Assembly (NCBI RefSeq): GCF_000419605.1
Contig: NZ_ATTI01000001.1
Span: forward strand, 3,732,151-3,796,150
Source of the DNA: Sphingomonas phyllosphaerae 5.2
GTDB lineage: Bacteria; Pseudomonadota; Alphaproteobacteria; Sphingomonadales; Sphingomonadaceae
Reading direction: 5' to 3'
Length of the DNA: 64,000 nt
Part shown: positions 30,251 through 40,212 of the stretch, piece after piece
Layout: every line of letters starts with the position of its first letter
Position numbering within the stretch: position 1 is the first letter of the stretch
Position numbers and translations under genes: made by a program
The notes under the pieces: model-generated
What the model was told of the DNA's origin: nothing
The model's database searches: none
The model's input: the letters and a program-made list of their open reading frames with translations, nothing else

Positions 30251-30913
30251 ATGACAAAGCCCGTCCGCATCGCACCTTCGATCCTGTCCGCCGACTTCGC
30301 CAGACTGGGGGAGGAGGTGCGCGCGATCGATGCCGCCGGGGCGGACTGGATCCATATCGACGTGATGGACGGGCATTTCGTCCCCAACATCACGATCGGT
30401 CCGGCGGTAGTGAAGGCGCTGCGCCCGCACACGACCAAGCCGTTCGACGTCCACCTGATGATCTCGCCGGTCGACGTCTATCTCGACGCCTTCGCCGACG
30501 CGGGCGCGGATACGATCACCGTCCACACCGAGGCGGGGCCGCACATCCACCGGACCATCCAGCACATCAAGTCGCTGGGCAAGCGTGCCGGTGTGGTCCT
30601 CAACCCCGGCACCCCCGCCAAGATGCTCGATTACCTGATCGACATGGTCGACCTCGTGCTGGTGATGAGCGTCAATCCCGGCTTCGGCGGGCAGCATTTC
30701 ATCGACGGCCAGCTCAAGAAGATCGCCGCGATCCGCAAGATGATCGAGCAGTCCGGTCGCGACATCGACCTGGAGGTCGACGGCGGGATCGATGCCGCGA
30801 CGGCGCGTCGCGCGATCGAGGCGGGCGCGGACGCGCTGGTCGCGGGCACCGCCACCTTCCGCGGCGGGCCGGAACGCTATGCGGAGAACATCCGGGGTCT
30901 GCGCGGCGGATGA
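30251..30913 (+). CDS. rpe: Ribulose-phosphate 3-epimerase
   Basis: 220 aa TIM-barrel enzyme interconverting ribulose-5-P and xylulose-5-P (pentose phosphate pathway). Motifs are [58 protein letters not shown] and [11 protein letters not shown]. Metal and proton-transfer residues are all present. The stop overlaps the next gene's start (ATGA), so the heparinase-like gene is probably co-translated. Confidence 0.96.
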   Translation: MTKPVRIAPSILSADFARLGEEVRAIDAAGADWIHIDVMDGHFVPNITIGPAVVKALRPHTTKPFDVHLMISPVDVYLDAFADAGADTITVHTEAGPHIHRTIQHIKSLGKRAGVVLNPGTPAKMLDYLIDMVDLVLVMSVNPGFGGQHFIDGQLKKIAAIRKMIEQSGRDIDLEVDGGIDAATARRAIEAGADALVAGTATFRGGPERYAENIRGLRGG

Positions 30914-32646
30914 ACGACGACCGCAACGGCACCGACCACGACGGCATCAACCAGGACCGCCGCATCATCTCGGCCGGCGCAGGCGAATCGCTCGGCGACC
31001 GGATGGCGACCTGGTTCGAGCGGCTGACGTGGCGCACCCCGCTTCACGACCGGCGGCTCGACGGCCAGCATCCGGTGAAGCTGGTGGTGGTGCCGGTCGA
31101 CCCGCTGCCGGGCGAGGTCGACCTGGGCGAAGCGTTGCTCGAAGGCTGGATGTACGCCGGCGGCGAGCATCACGCGCTGGAGACGCTCGACGTTGCCGCG
31201 CCCGCCGCAGGTCCGGCGTTCGTCGAATATCTGCACGGCTTCGCGTGGCTGCGCGATCTGGCGGCGGTCGGCGATCGTGCGCGCACCGTGCCGCTCGCCG
31301 AGGCGCTGACCGCGCGGTGGCTGGCGGCGCATGGCGACCGTGTGTCCGATCCGGCGTGGCGCCCGGCGACGGTGGCGCGGCGGCTGGCGATGTGGGCGTT
31401 CCATTCGCCGCTGCTGCTGTCCTCGACCGATCTCGTCTTCCGCTCGCGCGTGCTCAACGGCATCGCCCGTGCCGCCCGCCATCTCGATCGCACCGCCGAC
31501 AAGGCGCCACCCGGCGCGGAGCGCATCGCGGCATGGGCCGGCGTGGTGACCGCCGGGCTGTTGATCCCCGGCGGCGAGACACGCGTCGCGATCGGCGAGG
31601 CCGGGCTGACGCGCGCGCTGGCCACCGGGCTGACTGCCGACGGTGGCGTCGTCAGTCGCTCGCCCGCCGACCTGCTCGACGTGCTGGCGACGATCGGCCT
31701 GCTGCGCGCCGCCTGCGCGGCGCGGCGGCTGCCGTTGCCCGACGCGGCGGACGAGGCGCTGGCGCGCGCCACCCCGGCACTGCTCGGCACGACGATGGGC
31801 GACGGCGGACTGTCGAGCTGGCAGGGGGCGCTGCCGATCGATGCCGAGGCGGTGAACGATGTGCTGATCGCCAGCGGCGCGCACGGTCGACCGCTGCGCC
31901 AGTCGCGCGACTGGGGCTATCAGCGGCTGGCGAACGGCAGCGCGATCCTGCTCATGGACGCGGCACCGCCGCCGATGGCGCGCGTGGCGCAGGGCGGCTG
32001 CGCCTCGACGCTGGCGTTCGAGTTCAGCGACGGGACGGAGCGGCTGGTCGTCAATTGCGGCGGCGCGGGCGTCACCGGTGCGCGGATGTCGCCGGCGATG
32101 ACGATCGGGCTGCGCAGCACCGCCGCGCATTCGACGTTGACCGTCGCCGATACGAATTCGACCGCGATCCTGCCCGACGGCACGCTGGGCAAGGGCGTAA
32201 GGGAGGTCGAGCTGACGCGGCAGGAGTCCGAGCTCGGCAGCCGGATCGAGGCCCGCCACGACGGCTATGCCCGCCGCCACGGCTTCCTTCACCAGCGGAC
32301 GTTGCTGCTGCTGAACGACGGGCGCGAGCTGCGCGGCGAAGATGCGCTGATCACGGCGCCGGGCGCACGCGCCAGACGCGCCGATGCGATGACCCCGTTC
32401 ATGCTGCGCTTCCATCTCGGCGCCGGCGTCGAGGCGGTGGCGACCGCCGACGGGCAGGCGGCGATGCTGCGCACGGGAAGCGCGCAATTCTGGCACTTCC
32501 GCAGCCGCGGCGAACGGCTGACGATCGAGGATAGCGTGTGGGTCGATGGCTGGGGACGGCTGTTCACGACGCACCAGATCGTGATCCACGGCCTTGCCCC
32601 GCCCAGCGGCGTCAACGTGAACTGGGTGCTGAAGCGCGCGCGATGA
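30910..32646 (+). CDS. Heparinase II/III family protein
   Basis: 578 aa. The N-terminal half is helical (toroid-like, Ala/Leu/Arg-rich). The C-terminal half is beta-rich and matches Hepar_II_III, with [37 protein letters not shown] and [10 protein letters not shown]. Family members are polysaccharide lyases, but this sphingomonad type next to rpe and purH is conserved and unproven as a lyase. There is no signal peptide, so it is probably cytoplasmic. The ATG overlaps the rpe stop. Confidence 0.85.
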   Translation: MNDDRNGTDHDGINQDRRIISAGAGESLGDRMATWFERLTWRTPLHDRRLDGQHPVKLVVVPVDPLPGEVDLGEALLEGWMYAGGEHHALETLDVAAPAAGPAFVEYLHGFAWLRDLAAVGDRARTVPLAEALTARWLAAHGDRVSDPAWRPATVARRLAMWAFHSPLLLSSTDLVFRSRVLNGIARAARHLDRTADKAPPGAERIAAWAGVVTAGLLIPGGETRVAIGEAGLTRALATGLTADGGVVSRSPADLLDVLATIGLLRAACAARRLPLPDAADEALARATPALLGTTMGDGGLSSWQGALPIDAEAVNDVLIASGAHGRPLRQSRDWGYQRLANGSAILLMDAAPPPMARVAQGGCASTLAFEFSDGTERLVVNCGGAGVTGARMSPAMTIGLRSTAAHSTLTVADTNSTAILPDGTLGKGVREVELTRQESELGSRIEARHDGYARRHGFLHQRTLLLLNDGRELRGEDALITAPGARARRADAMTPFMLRFHLGAGVEAVATADGQAAMLRTGSAQFWHFRSRGERLTIEDSVWVDGWGRLFTTHQIVIHGLAPPSGVNVNWVLKRAR

Positions 32647-32977
32647 CCCTCCTGTGCTCGGGAGGAAGCGGGGGCGCGGTCTAGGGCCAATCGACATTCC
32701 GCCAGCGTCCCCGCAAGCGCGGGCAAAGGTCGCAAACCTGCGCGACCAAGCGCGGTTCGGCCTGACAGATGGATAATCTTCGTTGGCGAACAGCCCGGCA
32801 TTCGCGAGGCGCTGAATGTCGATCCCGCCTAAAAAGCCGCAGCAAGGAGGCGTCACGCTTCGCCATGATCGTCTCGCAGCTGCTCGCTACGAGCCTGCGC
32901 CGCGGAGTGGTGATGCGGGAAAGCCGCCATGCCCTTTAGGGTTGAGCCCCGCCCGTCGCCCGCGTAAGCGCGCGCGC
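32647..32977. other. 331 bp intergenic region before purH
   Basis: No convincing ORF. A short inverted stretch (CCCCGCAAGCGCGGG, 32709-32723) resembles the dispersed palindromic units seen elsewhere. The 3' part should hold the purH promoter. I looked for a ZTP (pfl) riboswitch because purH is a classic target, and could not find its conserved segments. Confidence 0.4.
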
Positions 32978-34531
32978 ATGACCAGCATCCCGATCCGCCG
33001 CGCGCTCCTCTCCGTCTCCGACAAGACGGGAATCGTCGATCTCGCCACCGCTCTGTCGGGCAAGGGCGTCGAGCTGGTCTCGACCGGCGGTACCGCAAAG
33101 ACGCTGCGCGACGTCGGTTTGCCGGTGCGCGACATCAGCGAGCTGACCGGCTTTCCGGAGATGATGGACGGCCGCGTCAAGACGCTTCACCCCAAGGTGC
33201 ACGGCGGGCTGCTGGCAGTGCGCGACGACCCCGCGCATGCCGCGTCGATGCGCGAGCACGATATCGGCGCGATCGATCTGGTCGTGGTGAACCTCTATCC
33301 GTTCGAGGCGACCGTCGCCAAGGGCGCGGGGCGCGACGAAGTGGTCGAGAACATCGACATCGGCGGGCCGAGCATGGTGCGATCGGCCGCGAAGAACCAC
33401 GCCTATGTCGCGATCGTCACCGATCCGGCGGATTATGCGCTGGTCGCAAGCGGCGAGACGACGCTGGAGGATCGCAAGCGGCTGGCGGCGAAGGCGTATC
33501 GCTTGACCGGCATCTACGACACGCTGATCGCCGACTGGTTCGCGAACGACATCGGCCAGACGCCGGTCGAAGACATGCCGATGCTCGAGCTGCGCTACGG
33601 CGAGAACCCGCACCAGACCGCGCAGGTCGGCCAGAAGGCGAGCGAGCCGGTCGCCGGCCTGCCACAGGCCCGGCAGGTGCAGGGCAAGGCGCTGTCCTAC
33701 AACAATTACAACGACGCCGACGCAGCACTGGAACTGGTCGCGGAGTTCCGCGAGGCCGATCCGACCGTCGTGATCGTCAAGCATGCCAACCCATGCGGCG
33801 TCGCAACCGCGGCGACGCTGGCCGAGGCCTATGAGGCGGCGTTCGCGTGCGACACCGTATCCGCGTTCGGCGGCATCATCGCACTGAACCGCGCGATCGA
33901 CGCCGCCACGGCGCGCGCCATCACCGGCATCTTCACCGAAGTGGTGGTGGCGCCGGACGCCGACGAGGAAGCGCTGGCGCTGTTCGCCGCCAAGAAGAAC
34001 CTACGCCTGCTGCTGACCGGCACCTTGCCCGATCCGTATCGCGACGGGTCCGTCACGAAGCAGATCGTCGGCGGCATGCTGCACCAGTCGCGCGACAACG
34101 GCCGGCTGACCGACGACATGCTGAAGGTCGTGACGAAGCGCCAGCCGACCGCGCAGGAGCTCGCCGATTGTCGCTTCGCCTGGACCGTGGCCAAGCACGT
34201 GAAGTCGAACGCGATCGTCTACGCCAGGGACGGCGCGACCGCCGGCGTCGGCGCGGGGCAGATGAACCGGCTGGAATCGGCGCGGATCGCGGCATGGAAG
34301 GCCCGGGACGCCGCGGAAAAGGCGGGCTGGAGTTCGGCACGGACGATCGGCTCCGCAGTGGCGTCGGACGCGTTCTTCCCGTTCGCCGACGGCCTGCTGG
34401 CAGCCGTCGAGGCCGGGGCGACGGCGGTGATCCAGCCGGGCGGCTCGATCCGCGATGACGAAGTGATCGCCGCGGCGGACGAAGCCGGGCTGGCGATGAT
34501 CTTTACCGGTATGCGCCACTTCCGGCATTGA
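32978..34531 (+). CDS. purH: Bifunctional AICAR transformylase/IMP cyclohydrolase
   Basis: 517 aa enzyme for the last two steps of purine synthesis. The N-terminal MGS-like cyclohydrolase domain (1-~195) has [25 protein letters not shown] and [18 protein letters not shown] residues in [20 protein letters not shown]. The C-terminal transformylase (~200-517) has [25 protein letters not shown] and [12 protein letters not shown] with the catalytic Lys-His. It ends with the family tail TGMRHFRH. The start [16 protein letters not shown] is typical. Confidence 0.96.
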   Translation: MTSIPIRRALLSVSDKTGIVDLATALSGKGVELVSTGGTAKTLRDVGLPVRDISELTGFPEMMDGRVKTLHPKVHGGLLAVRDDPAHAASMREHDIGAIDLVVVNLYPFEATVAKGAGRDEVVENIDIGGPSMVRSAAKNHAYVAIVTDPADYALVASGETTLEDRKRLAAKAYRLTGIYDTLIADWFANDIGQTPVEDMPMLELRYGENPHQTAQVGQKASEPVAGLPQARQVQGKALSYNNYNDADAALELVAEFREADPTVVIVKHANPCGVATAATLAEAYEAAFACDTVSAFGGIIALNRAIDAATARAITGIFTEVVVAPDADEEALALFAAKKNLRLLLTGTLPDPYRDGSVTKQIVGGMLHQSRDNGRLTDDMLKVVTKRQPTAQELADCRFAWTVAKHVKSNAIVYARDGATAGVGAGQMNRLESARIAAWKARDAAEKAGWSSARTIGSAVASDAFFPFADGLLAAVEAGATAVIQPGGSIRDDEVIAAADEAGLAMIFTGMRHFRH

Positions 34532-34666
34532 TGTCGGTCGCCCCTGCGCAGGCGGGGGCGAGGCTGTGCCGTGCCGCGCACGCCGCGTCACGCCAGACGC
34601 GCTCGTACAGGGCGGCGTGCGACCGGGGCGCGTCACCCGCCCCTACCTGCGCAGCGCGACGGACTA

Positions 34667-35508
34667 GGTTGTGTCTGCATTCATCGTAGCCAGATCATGG
34701 CACAGGCGAGATGTACGAAGCCCATGAAGGCAGTGATGGTTTTCTCGCAGCGCAGGGCGATGCGGCGGAAGCGTTTGAGCTTGTTGAAGAAGCATTCGAC
34801 CTGATGCCGCTCCTTGTAGAGCCGCCAGTCGATTGACGGTTTTTTGGTGCGGCTGGGGTTTGCCTTGATCTGCGCGGTCGCGCCGAGATCATCGACGATG
34901 AAGGCGCGTAGCGGGTCGGCGTCGTAGGCGGCATCGGCGATGACGTGCCCGACGCCCTGTTAACCGGCCAGGAGGTTCCTGGCTTGCGGGGCGTCGCCAT
35001 GTTGCCCCGGCGTGGGATGAATGCGGATCGGCAGACCGATGGCATCGACGGCTGCATGCAATTTGGTCGTCAGCCCGCCACGGGAGCGACCGATCGAGGC
35101 AGCTTCAGCCCCCCTTTTGCGCCGCTCGCATCGGCGTGGACTTTCGAGATGGTGCTGTCGATCAGGACGTATTCGAAGTCCGGCGTGTCGGCCATGCTAT
35201 GGAAAAGCCTCTCCCATATCCCTGCGTGCGACCAGCGCCGGAACCGCGCATGAACCCCTGACCATTTACCGAACATCTCCGGCAGATCCCGCCAGCGTGC
35301 TGAGTTTCCCGCCATCCACAGGATCGCGTCCACGAACAGCCGGTTATCCATTCCACTCCGGCCGGGCATCCCCCTGCGTCCGGGAAGGTGACCTTCGATC
35401 CGCGCCCATTGCTCATCCGTCAGTGTCCGTCTGCTCACCGCTGGCTCCTTCCGCCAACCTTGAATCAGAACTTCACATCAAACGGAATCCCTGAATGCAG
35501 ACACGACC
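34667..35508 (-). mobile_element. IS5-family insertion sequence, IS427-like, 842 bp
   Basis: Terminal inverted repeats are GGTYGTGTCTGCATTCA: GGTTGTGTCTGCATTCA at 34667-34683 and its complement TGAATGCAGACACGACC at 35492-35508. They differ at one position. A TA dinucleotide lies just outside each end (34665-34666 and 35509-35510), consistent with a 2 bp TA target duplication. The transposase reads leftward in two frames joined at an A4G6 run. The right end abuts a MITE-like element exactly. Confidence 0.88.
34681..35438 (-). pseudogene. IS5-family transposase, frameshifted and with a premature stop
   Basis: OrfA starts at GTG 35438 (SRRTLTDEQWARIEGHLPGR) and ends at 35070. A -1 shift at AAAAGGGGGG (35114-35123) continues into OrfB, which runs GGLTTKLHAAVDAIGLPIRI to the TGA at 34681. 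This arrangement is normal programmed frameshifting in the IS427 group. The DDE residues are visible: VLIDSTISK, IADAAYDAD and RHQVECFF. OrfB however has an in-frame TAA at 34960-34962 (NLLAG*QGVGH), before the second D and the E, so this copy should not encode active transposase. Confidence 0.87.
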
Positions 35509-35699
35509 TAGAGCGGTTTCCGATTATGTCGCATTATCGGCACGGAGGCGATTTCGATCCACCGCAAGGCGCGAAAAGGGCGCGATGCTTTGGCATCGTA
35601 ACCGAGGAGCAACGCCGCGGCGGGCCGAAATCGCCCCGCCGCGTAGCGGGCGCTCAAAGGGCGATGACGGTGGTGCAACGTGGTCGGAAACCGCTCTAG
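35508..35699. mobile_element. MITE-like element with 16 bp perfect terminal inverted repeats
   Basis: The left end CTAGAGCGGTTTCCGA (35508-35523) is matched by the right end TCGGAAACCGCTCTAG (35684-35699). The ~160 bp interior has no start-signalled ORF. Length, perfect ends and lack of coding sequence fit a non-autonomous element. The last bases of the right repeat contain the TAG stop of the adjacent flippase gene. The left repeat begins at the IS right end. Confidence 0.7.
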
Positions 35700-37219
35700 C
35701 GGATGAACCCGCCCTCGTTCGGCAGCGTCGCCTCCTCGGCGCTGGGCATCTTGCTGAAGAGTGCGCGGTCGTCCGGACCGAAGGCGTAGCGCCAGATCAC
35801 GAACAGATACGCCGCCAGCGTCGCCGCCACGCCGATCGACACCTGCGCCCAGCGCCATGCCGGCGGCAGCAGCGCGAACGCGCCGCCGACTAAAGCCCCC
35901 GCACACGCCGCCCAGATCAGCGGCCAGCGCATCGGCGAGACGCTGACGCCCAGGATACGCCCCAGCACGCCGGCCTTGATGAACGAGGTGAGCAGCACCA
36001 CCAGCATCAGCGCGATCGGCGCACCGGCCGCCTGTGTGGTCACGCCATAGCCCGCCGTGCGCAGCGCGAGAATCAGCGCGAACGACAACGCGATCTGCAG
36101 CGCGAGCATCGTCATCGAGATCAACAGGTTGCGATGCCTTGCCATATAGACCAGCGCCGATTCGGAGACAGCCCCGGTCGAGGCAAAGACCTCCGCGAAC
36201 AGCAGGAACACCATCGGAGCCGCGCCGCCGACGAACTGCGGACCGATCGTCGCCATCACGCCTTCGCGCGGGATCGAAGCGGTGATCGCCAGCGCCAGCT
36301 GCGCCGCGATGATCCAGAACGCCACCTGCCGCACCTGTCGCGCGATCGCCGCGAGATCGCCGCGCGCAAGGCTCTGCGTCACCACCGGACCGAGGATCGG
36401 GTCGAAGCTGGTCTTCAACTTCTGCGGCAGGCTCGCGACCTGTTGCGCCATGTAGTAGATGCCGACCACGCTGGGCGCGAACAACGTGCCCAGGATCAGC
36501 CGATCGACGTTGCGGCTGCCCCATTCCAGCGCATCGGCCCCCGCCAGCGGCGTGTTGGCGCGCGTCATCTGCCACAGAACACCGACCTGCGGCGACCAGC
36601 CGTGCGGCACGCCGTAGCTGCGGATCAGCGGCACGATGCTGGCGGTCAGCGCCGCGACCATGCTGGCGACATAGGCGAGCACCAGCCCGTCCTTGTGCGT
36701 GAAGAACGAGAAGAGGAACGCGAAGATTGACAGCGTCCACGGCTCGATCACCGCGCGCGCGGTGACGCTGGCCTTCACGTTGTGACGATAGGCGAGCGCG
36801 GCAAGGCTGACATCGGACAGCGCCGGTGCGAGGATGATCAGCGGAAAGAAGCGGTCGAGCCCGACGATCGCCGAATTGGGATACATCGCCTGCGGAAAGG
36901 CGAACAGCATCGCGCTGGCGATCAGACTGGCGATCAGCGCGAGCGCAAGCGCGTCGAAGACGACGTGATTGTGCGGGCGATCGGTGGAGGACAGCGCCTG
37001 CGCCAGGCCGCGTTTCAGGCCCAGCGTGGCGATCAGCGCGGCGAACTCGACGACCACCACCGCGATCGCGAAGCGCCCTACCAGCGCCGCACCGTACATA
37101 TGCCCGGCGATGAACAGGAACGGGATCCGCGCGCCCAGCCGCAGGACGAACCCCGCGACGTTGGTGCGACCGCCCTTGGCGAGGGCGGCGATGTCCTCCG
37201 GCTGGTCGGCGGTGGTCAT
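35696..37219 (-). CDS. Oligosaccharide flippase family protein (Wzx/MOP-type)
   Basis: 507 aa integral membrane protein with about 12-14 hydrophobic segments and short charged loops, typical of lipopolysaccharide/polysaccharide flippases. Recognisable stretches are LRLGARIPFLFIAGHMYGAA near the start and LEWGSRNVDRLILGTLFAPS, the usual loop before a mid-protein helix. It would move lipid-linked sugars across the inner membrane. The start MTTADQPEDIAALAKGG was chosen, since an upstream start adds only a basic tail. The TAG stop lies in the end of the MITE, so the native C-terminus may have been altered. Confidence 0.82.
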   Translation of the reverse strand: MTTADQPEDIAALAKGGRTNVAGFVLRLGARIPFLFIAGHMYGAALVGRFAIAVVVVEFAALIATLGLKRGLAQALSSTDRPHNHVVFDALALALIASLIASAMLFAFPQAMYPNSAIVGLDRFFPLIILAPALSDVSLAALAYRHNVKASVTARAVIEPWTLSIFAFLFSFFTHKDGLVLAYVASMVAALTASIVPLIRSYGVPHGWSPQVGVLWQMTRANTPLAGADALEWGSRNVDRLILGTLFAPSVVGIYYMAQQVASLPQKLKTSFDPILGPVVTQSLARGDLAAIARQVRQVAFWIIAAQLALAITASIPREGVMATIGPQFVGGAAPMVFLLFAEVFASTGAVSESALVYMARHRNLLISMTMLALQIALSFALILALRTAGYGVTTQAAGAPIALMLVVLLTSFIKAGVLGRILGVSVSPMRWPLIWAACAGALVGGAFALLPPAWRWAQVSIGVAATLAAYLFVIWRYAFGPDDRALFSKMPSAEEATLPNEGGFIR

Positions 37220-37242
37220 GCGAGCGAGCGATCCGGCGCCGC

Positions 37243-37272
37243 GGTCATTGCTGCGCTGCGCTCGCAACGACC
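37243..37272. repeat. Short palindromic dispersed unit
   Basis: GGTCATTGCTGCGCTGCGCTCGCAACGACC has complementary ends (GGTCATTGC / GCAACGACC). It resembles the half-units within the duplication at 26131-26158, the ATTGCTTCGCTACGCTCGCAATGACG type common in alphaproteobacterial intergenic DNA. It lies between the flippase start and the polA stop. Confidence 0.45.
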
Positions 37273-37379
37273 GGGGGCATAAAGCGATGCCGTGGCGAAG
37301 CCACGTCGTCGGACTGGCGCTGCCCGCCGGCCGCGCTTGCTTGAGTCAGCCGGGCGCGGCTGGCTGCCACGCTGCGCGG

Positions 37380-40160
37380 TCAATGCGCCGCGCCCCAGCT
37401 GGCACCCACGCCGATCTCCACCGCCAACGGCACGTCCAGCACCACCACCGGCGTCGCCGCGTTCGCCATCACCCTCTCGATCACCGGACGGGCGCGTTCG
37501 ACGTCGCCTTCCGGCAGCTCGAACACCAGTTCGTCGTGCACCTGCAACAGCATCCGCACGTCGGGCAGCCCGGCCTCCTGCAAGGCCGGCTCCATCCGCA
37601 CCATCGCGCGCTTGATGATGTCGGCGCTCGTCCCCTGGATCGGCGCGTTGATCGCGGCGCGCTCGGCACCCTGGCGTTCGTGCTGCACCTTGCTGCGGAT
37701 GCGTGGGAAGTGCGTCTTGCGACCGAACAACGTTTCGGTGAAGCCATGCTCGCGCACCTGCGTCAGCGTCTCGGCGATGTAGCGATTGATGCCTGGGAAG
37801 CGATCGAAATAGCGGTCGATCATGGCTTGCGCCTCGTCAGCCGAGATATCCAGCCGCCCGGCCAGCCCCCAGCGCGAGATGCCGTACAGGATCGCGAAGT
37901 TGATCGTCTTGGCGCTCGCCCGCGTGTCGCGCGTCACCTCGCCGAACAACTCCTGCGCGGTCAGGCTGTGAATGTCGTCGCCGCGCGCGAACGCCTCCTT
38001 CAACTGCGGCACGTCCGCCATATGCGCCGCCAGCCGCAATTCGATCTGCGAGTAATCGGCGGCGAGGATGACGTTGCCCGGTTCCGCCACGAACGCATCG
38101 CGGATCTGTCGTCCCACCTCGGTGCGGATCGGGATGTTCTGCAGGTTCGGGTCGGTCGACGACAGCCGCCCGGTCTGCGCACCGCTGAGCGAGTAACTGG
38201 TGTGGACGCGCCCGGTCTGCGGGTGGATCTGCTCCTGCAAGCTATCGGTATAGGTGTTCTTCAGCTTCGTGAGCTGGCGCCATTCCAGCACCCTGGTCAC
38301 GATCGCCGCGCCCGGCGAATCCTTGTCGGCGGCCAGCCGCTCCAGCTCGGTCACGTCGGTGGAATAGACGCCGCTCTTGCCCTTGCGTCCGCCTTTCAGC
38401 CCCATTCGCTCAAACAGCACGTCGCCCAGCTGCTTCGGGCTGCCGATCGTGAACGGACCGCCGGCCAGTTCGTGGACGACACCCTCCAGCTGCGCGATCT
38501 GCGTCGAGAACTCGCCCGACAGCTGCGCCAGCCGCTCGCGGTCGACCTTGATCCCGCGCCTCTCCATCCGTGCGATCACCGATACGAGCGGACGGTCGAC
38601 CATCTGGTAGACACGCGTCCCGCCCTCGCGCGGCAAGCGCGCGGCAAAGCGCCGCCACAGCCGCAGCGTCACGTCGGCATCCTCGGCGGCGTAGCGGGTC
38701 GCGGCCTTCAGATCGACCTCGTGGAAGCCCAGCGCCTTCTTGCCGCTGCCCACCACGTCCTTGTACGCGATGCACGTGTGCGACAGGTGCGTGGCCGCCA
38801 GCTCGTCCATCCCGTGCCCATGGCGCCCGGCATCGAGATCGAAGCTCATCACGATCGTGTCGTCATAAGGGGCCACGTCGATGCCGCCCTGCGCTTCATA
38901 GGCGCGGGCGAGCACGATCAGGTCGTATTTGAGATTATGCCCGATCTTGAGGACGCCGGCGTCCTCCAGCAGCGGCTTGAGCTTCGCGAGCACCACCTCG
39001 GCGTCGAGCTGCGGCGGGCGTTCGGCGAACATGTCGCTCCCGCCGTGCGCGAGCGGGATATAGCAGGCGAGGTTCGGGTGCAGCGCCAGCGACACGCCGA
39101 CCAGCTTCGCCAGCATCGGGTCCTTGGCGGTCGTCTCGGTATCCACCGCCACCCAGCCCTGGTGTCGTGCGATCGTGATCCAGCGATCGAGCGCGTCTTC
39201 GTCCACCACCGTCTCATAGCCGTCGTGGTTGCAGGCGGGCTCGTCGTCGTCGAACGCCGCATCCGTCGGCGCCTCGGCGACCGGCGCGTCGGCTACCTCG
39301 CCCAGCCGCGACAGCAACGAGCGGAAGCCATGATGGTCGAGGAACGCCCGGAGCGGCGCATCGGGGATGCCGTCCGCCAGCGAAAGCTCCTCCAGCGGCT
39401 GCGGCAACGGCACGTCGCACGCCAGCGCGACCAGCCGACGGCTCATCCGCGCCGCATCGGCATGTTCGATCAGATTGTCGCGCAGCTTGCCCTTCTTCAT
39501 GGCGTCGGCAGCGGCGAGCACGCCCTCCACATCGCCATGTTCGAGGATCAGCTTGGCAGCCGTCTTGGGGCCGACGCCCGGGACGCCGGGGACATTGTCG
39601 ACGCTGTCGCCCATCAGCGCCAGCACGTCGCCCAGCTTCTCCGGCCCGACCCCGAACTTCGCCTCGACGTCGGCGGGGCCGAGCGTGCGGTTGTTCATCG
39701 TGTCGAGCATGTCGACCGACGGGTCGGTCATCAGCTGCATCAGGTCCTTGTCGGAGCTGACGATCGTCACCTGCCATCCCTGCGCCAGCGCGGCCTTGGT
39801 ATAGCTGGCGATCAGATCGTCCGCCTCCCAGCCCTGCTCCTCGATGCACGGCAGCGAGAAGGCGCGGGTGGCGTCGCGGATCATCGGGAATTGCGGGACG
39901 AGATCCTCGGGCGGCGGCGGGCGGTGCGCCTTGTACTGGTCGTACAGCTCGTTACGGAACGTGTGGCTGGACTTGTCGAGGATCACCGCCATGTGCGTCG
40001 GGCCATCGGCCCTGTGCAGCTGATCGGCGAGCCGCCATAGCATCGTCGTATAGCCATAGACCGCACCGACCGGTTCGCCGTGCTTGTTGGTCAGCGGCGG
40101 GAGGCGGTGATAGGCCCGGAAGATGTAACCCGATCCGTCGACTAGATAGAGGTGCGGCAT
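37380..40160 (-). CDS. polA: DNA polymerase I
   Basis: 926 aa, full length. Residues 1-~290 are the 5'-3' exonuclease (VDGSGYIFRAYHRLP; GPKTAAKLILEHG helix-hairpin-helix). Residues ~320-515 are the 3'-5' proofreading domain with Asp340 and Glu342 in VDTETTAKDPM. Residues ~530-926 are the polymerase: motif A ILAADYSQIELRLAAHM, motif B RASAKTINFAILYGIS, motif C QVHDELVFELP. It functions in Okazaki fragment processing and repair. It lies 52 bp downstream of the beta-lactamase-like gene on the same strand. Confidence 0.96.
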   Translation of the reverse strand: MPHLYLVDGSGYIFRAYHRLPPLTNKHGEPVGAVYGYTTMLWRLADQLHRADGPTHMAVILDKSSHTFRNELYDQYKAHRPPPPEDLVPQFPMIRDATRAFSLPCIEEQGWEADDLIASYTKAALAQGWQVTIVSSDKDLMQLMTDPSVDMLDTMNNRTLGPADVEAKFGVGPEKLGDVLALMGDSVDNVPGVPGVGPKTAAKLILEHGDVEGVLAAADAMKKGKLRDNLIEHADAARMSRRLVALACDVPLPQPLEELSLADGIPDAPLRAFLDHHGFRSLLSRLGEVADAPVAEAPTDAAFDDDEPACNHDGYETVVDEDALDRWITIARHQGWVAVDTETTAKDPMLAKLVGVSLALHPNLACYIPLAHGGSDMFAERPPQLDAEVVLAKLKPLLEDAGVLKIGHNLKYDLIVLARAYEAQGGIDVAPYDDTIVMSFDLDAGRHGHGMDELAATHLSHTCIAYKDVVGSGKKALGFHEVDLKAATRYAAEDADVTLRLWRRFAARLPREGGTRVYQMVDRPLVSVIARMERRGIKVDRERLAQLSGEFSTQIAQLEGVVHELAGGPFTIGSPKQLGDVLFERMGLKGGRKGKSGVYSTDVTELERLAADKDSPGAAIVTRVLEWRQLTKLKNTYTDSLQEQIHPQTGRVHTSYSLSGAQTGRLSSTDPNLQNIPIRTEVGRQIRDAFVAEPGNVILAADYSQIELRLAAHMADVPQLKEAFARGDDIHSLTAQELFGEVTRDTRASAKTINFAILYGISRWGLAGRLDISADEAQAMIDRYFDRFPGINRYIAETLTQVREHGFTETLFGRKTHFPRIRSKVQHERQGAERAAINAPIQGTSADIIKRAMVRMEPALQEAGLPDVRMLLQVHDELVFELPEGDVERARPVIERVMANAATPVVVLDVPLAVEIGVGASWGAAH

Positions 40161-40212
40161 GCCGATCGCCCTATAACGTTATCGCGTGGCGGGGAACCGG
40201 CGTTCTACGTGC

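Noticed and set aside
32647..32977. ZTP (pfl) riboswitch before purH
   Set aside because: The conserved pfl segments, including the CCGCCUGGGC-like element and paired stem, could not be found.
36969..40040. 1023-codon forward open frame antisense to polA
   Set aside because: It is the shadow of polA's codon bias. polA is fully supported by motifs on the opposite strand.
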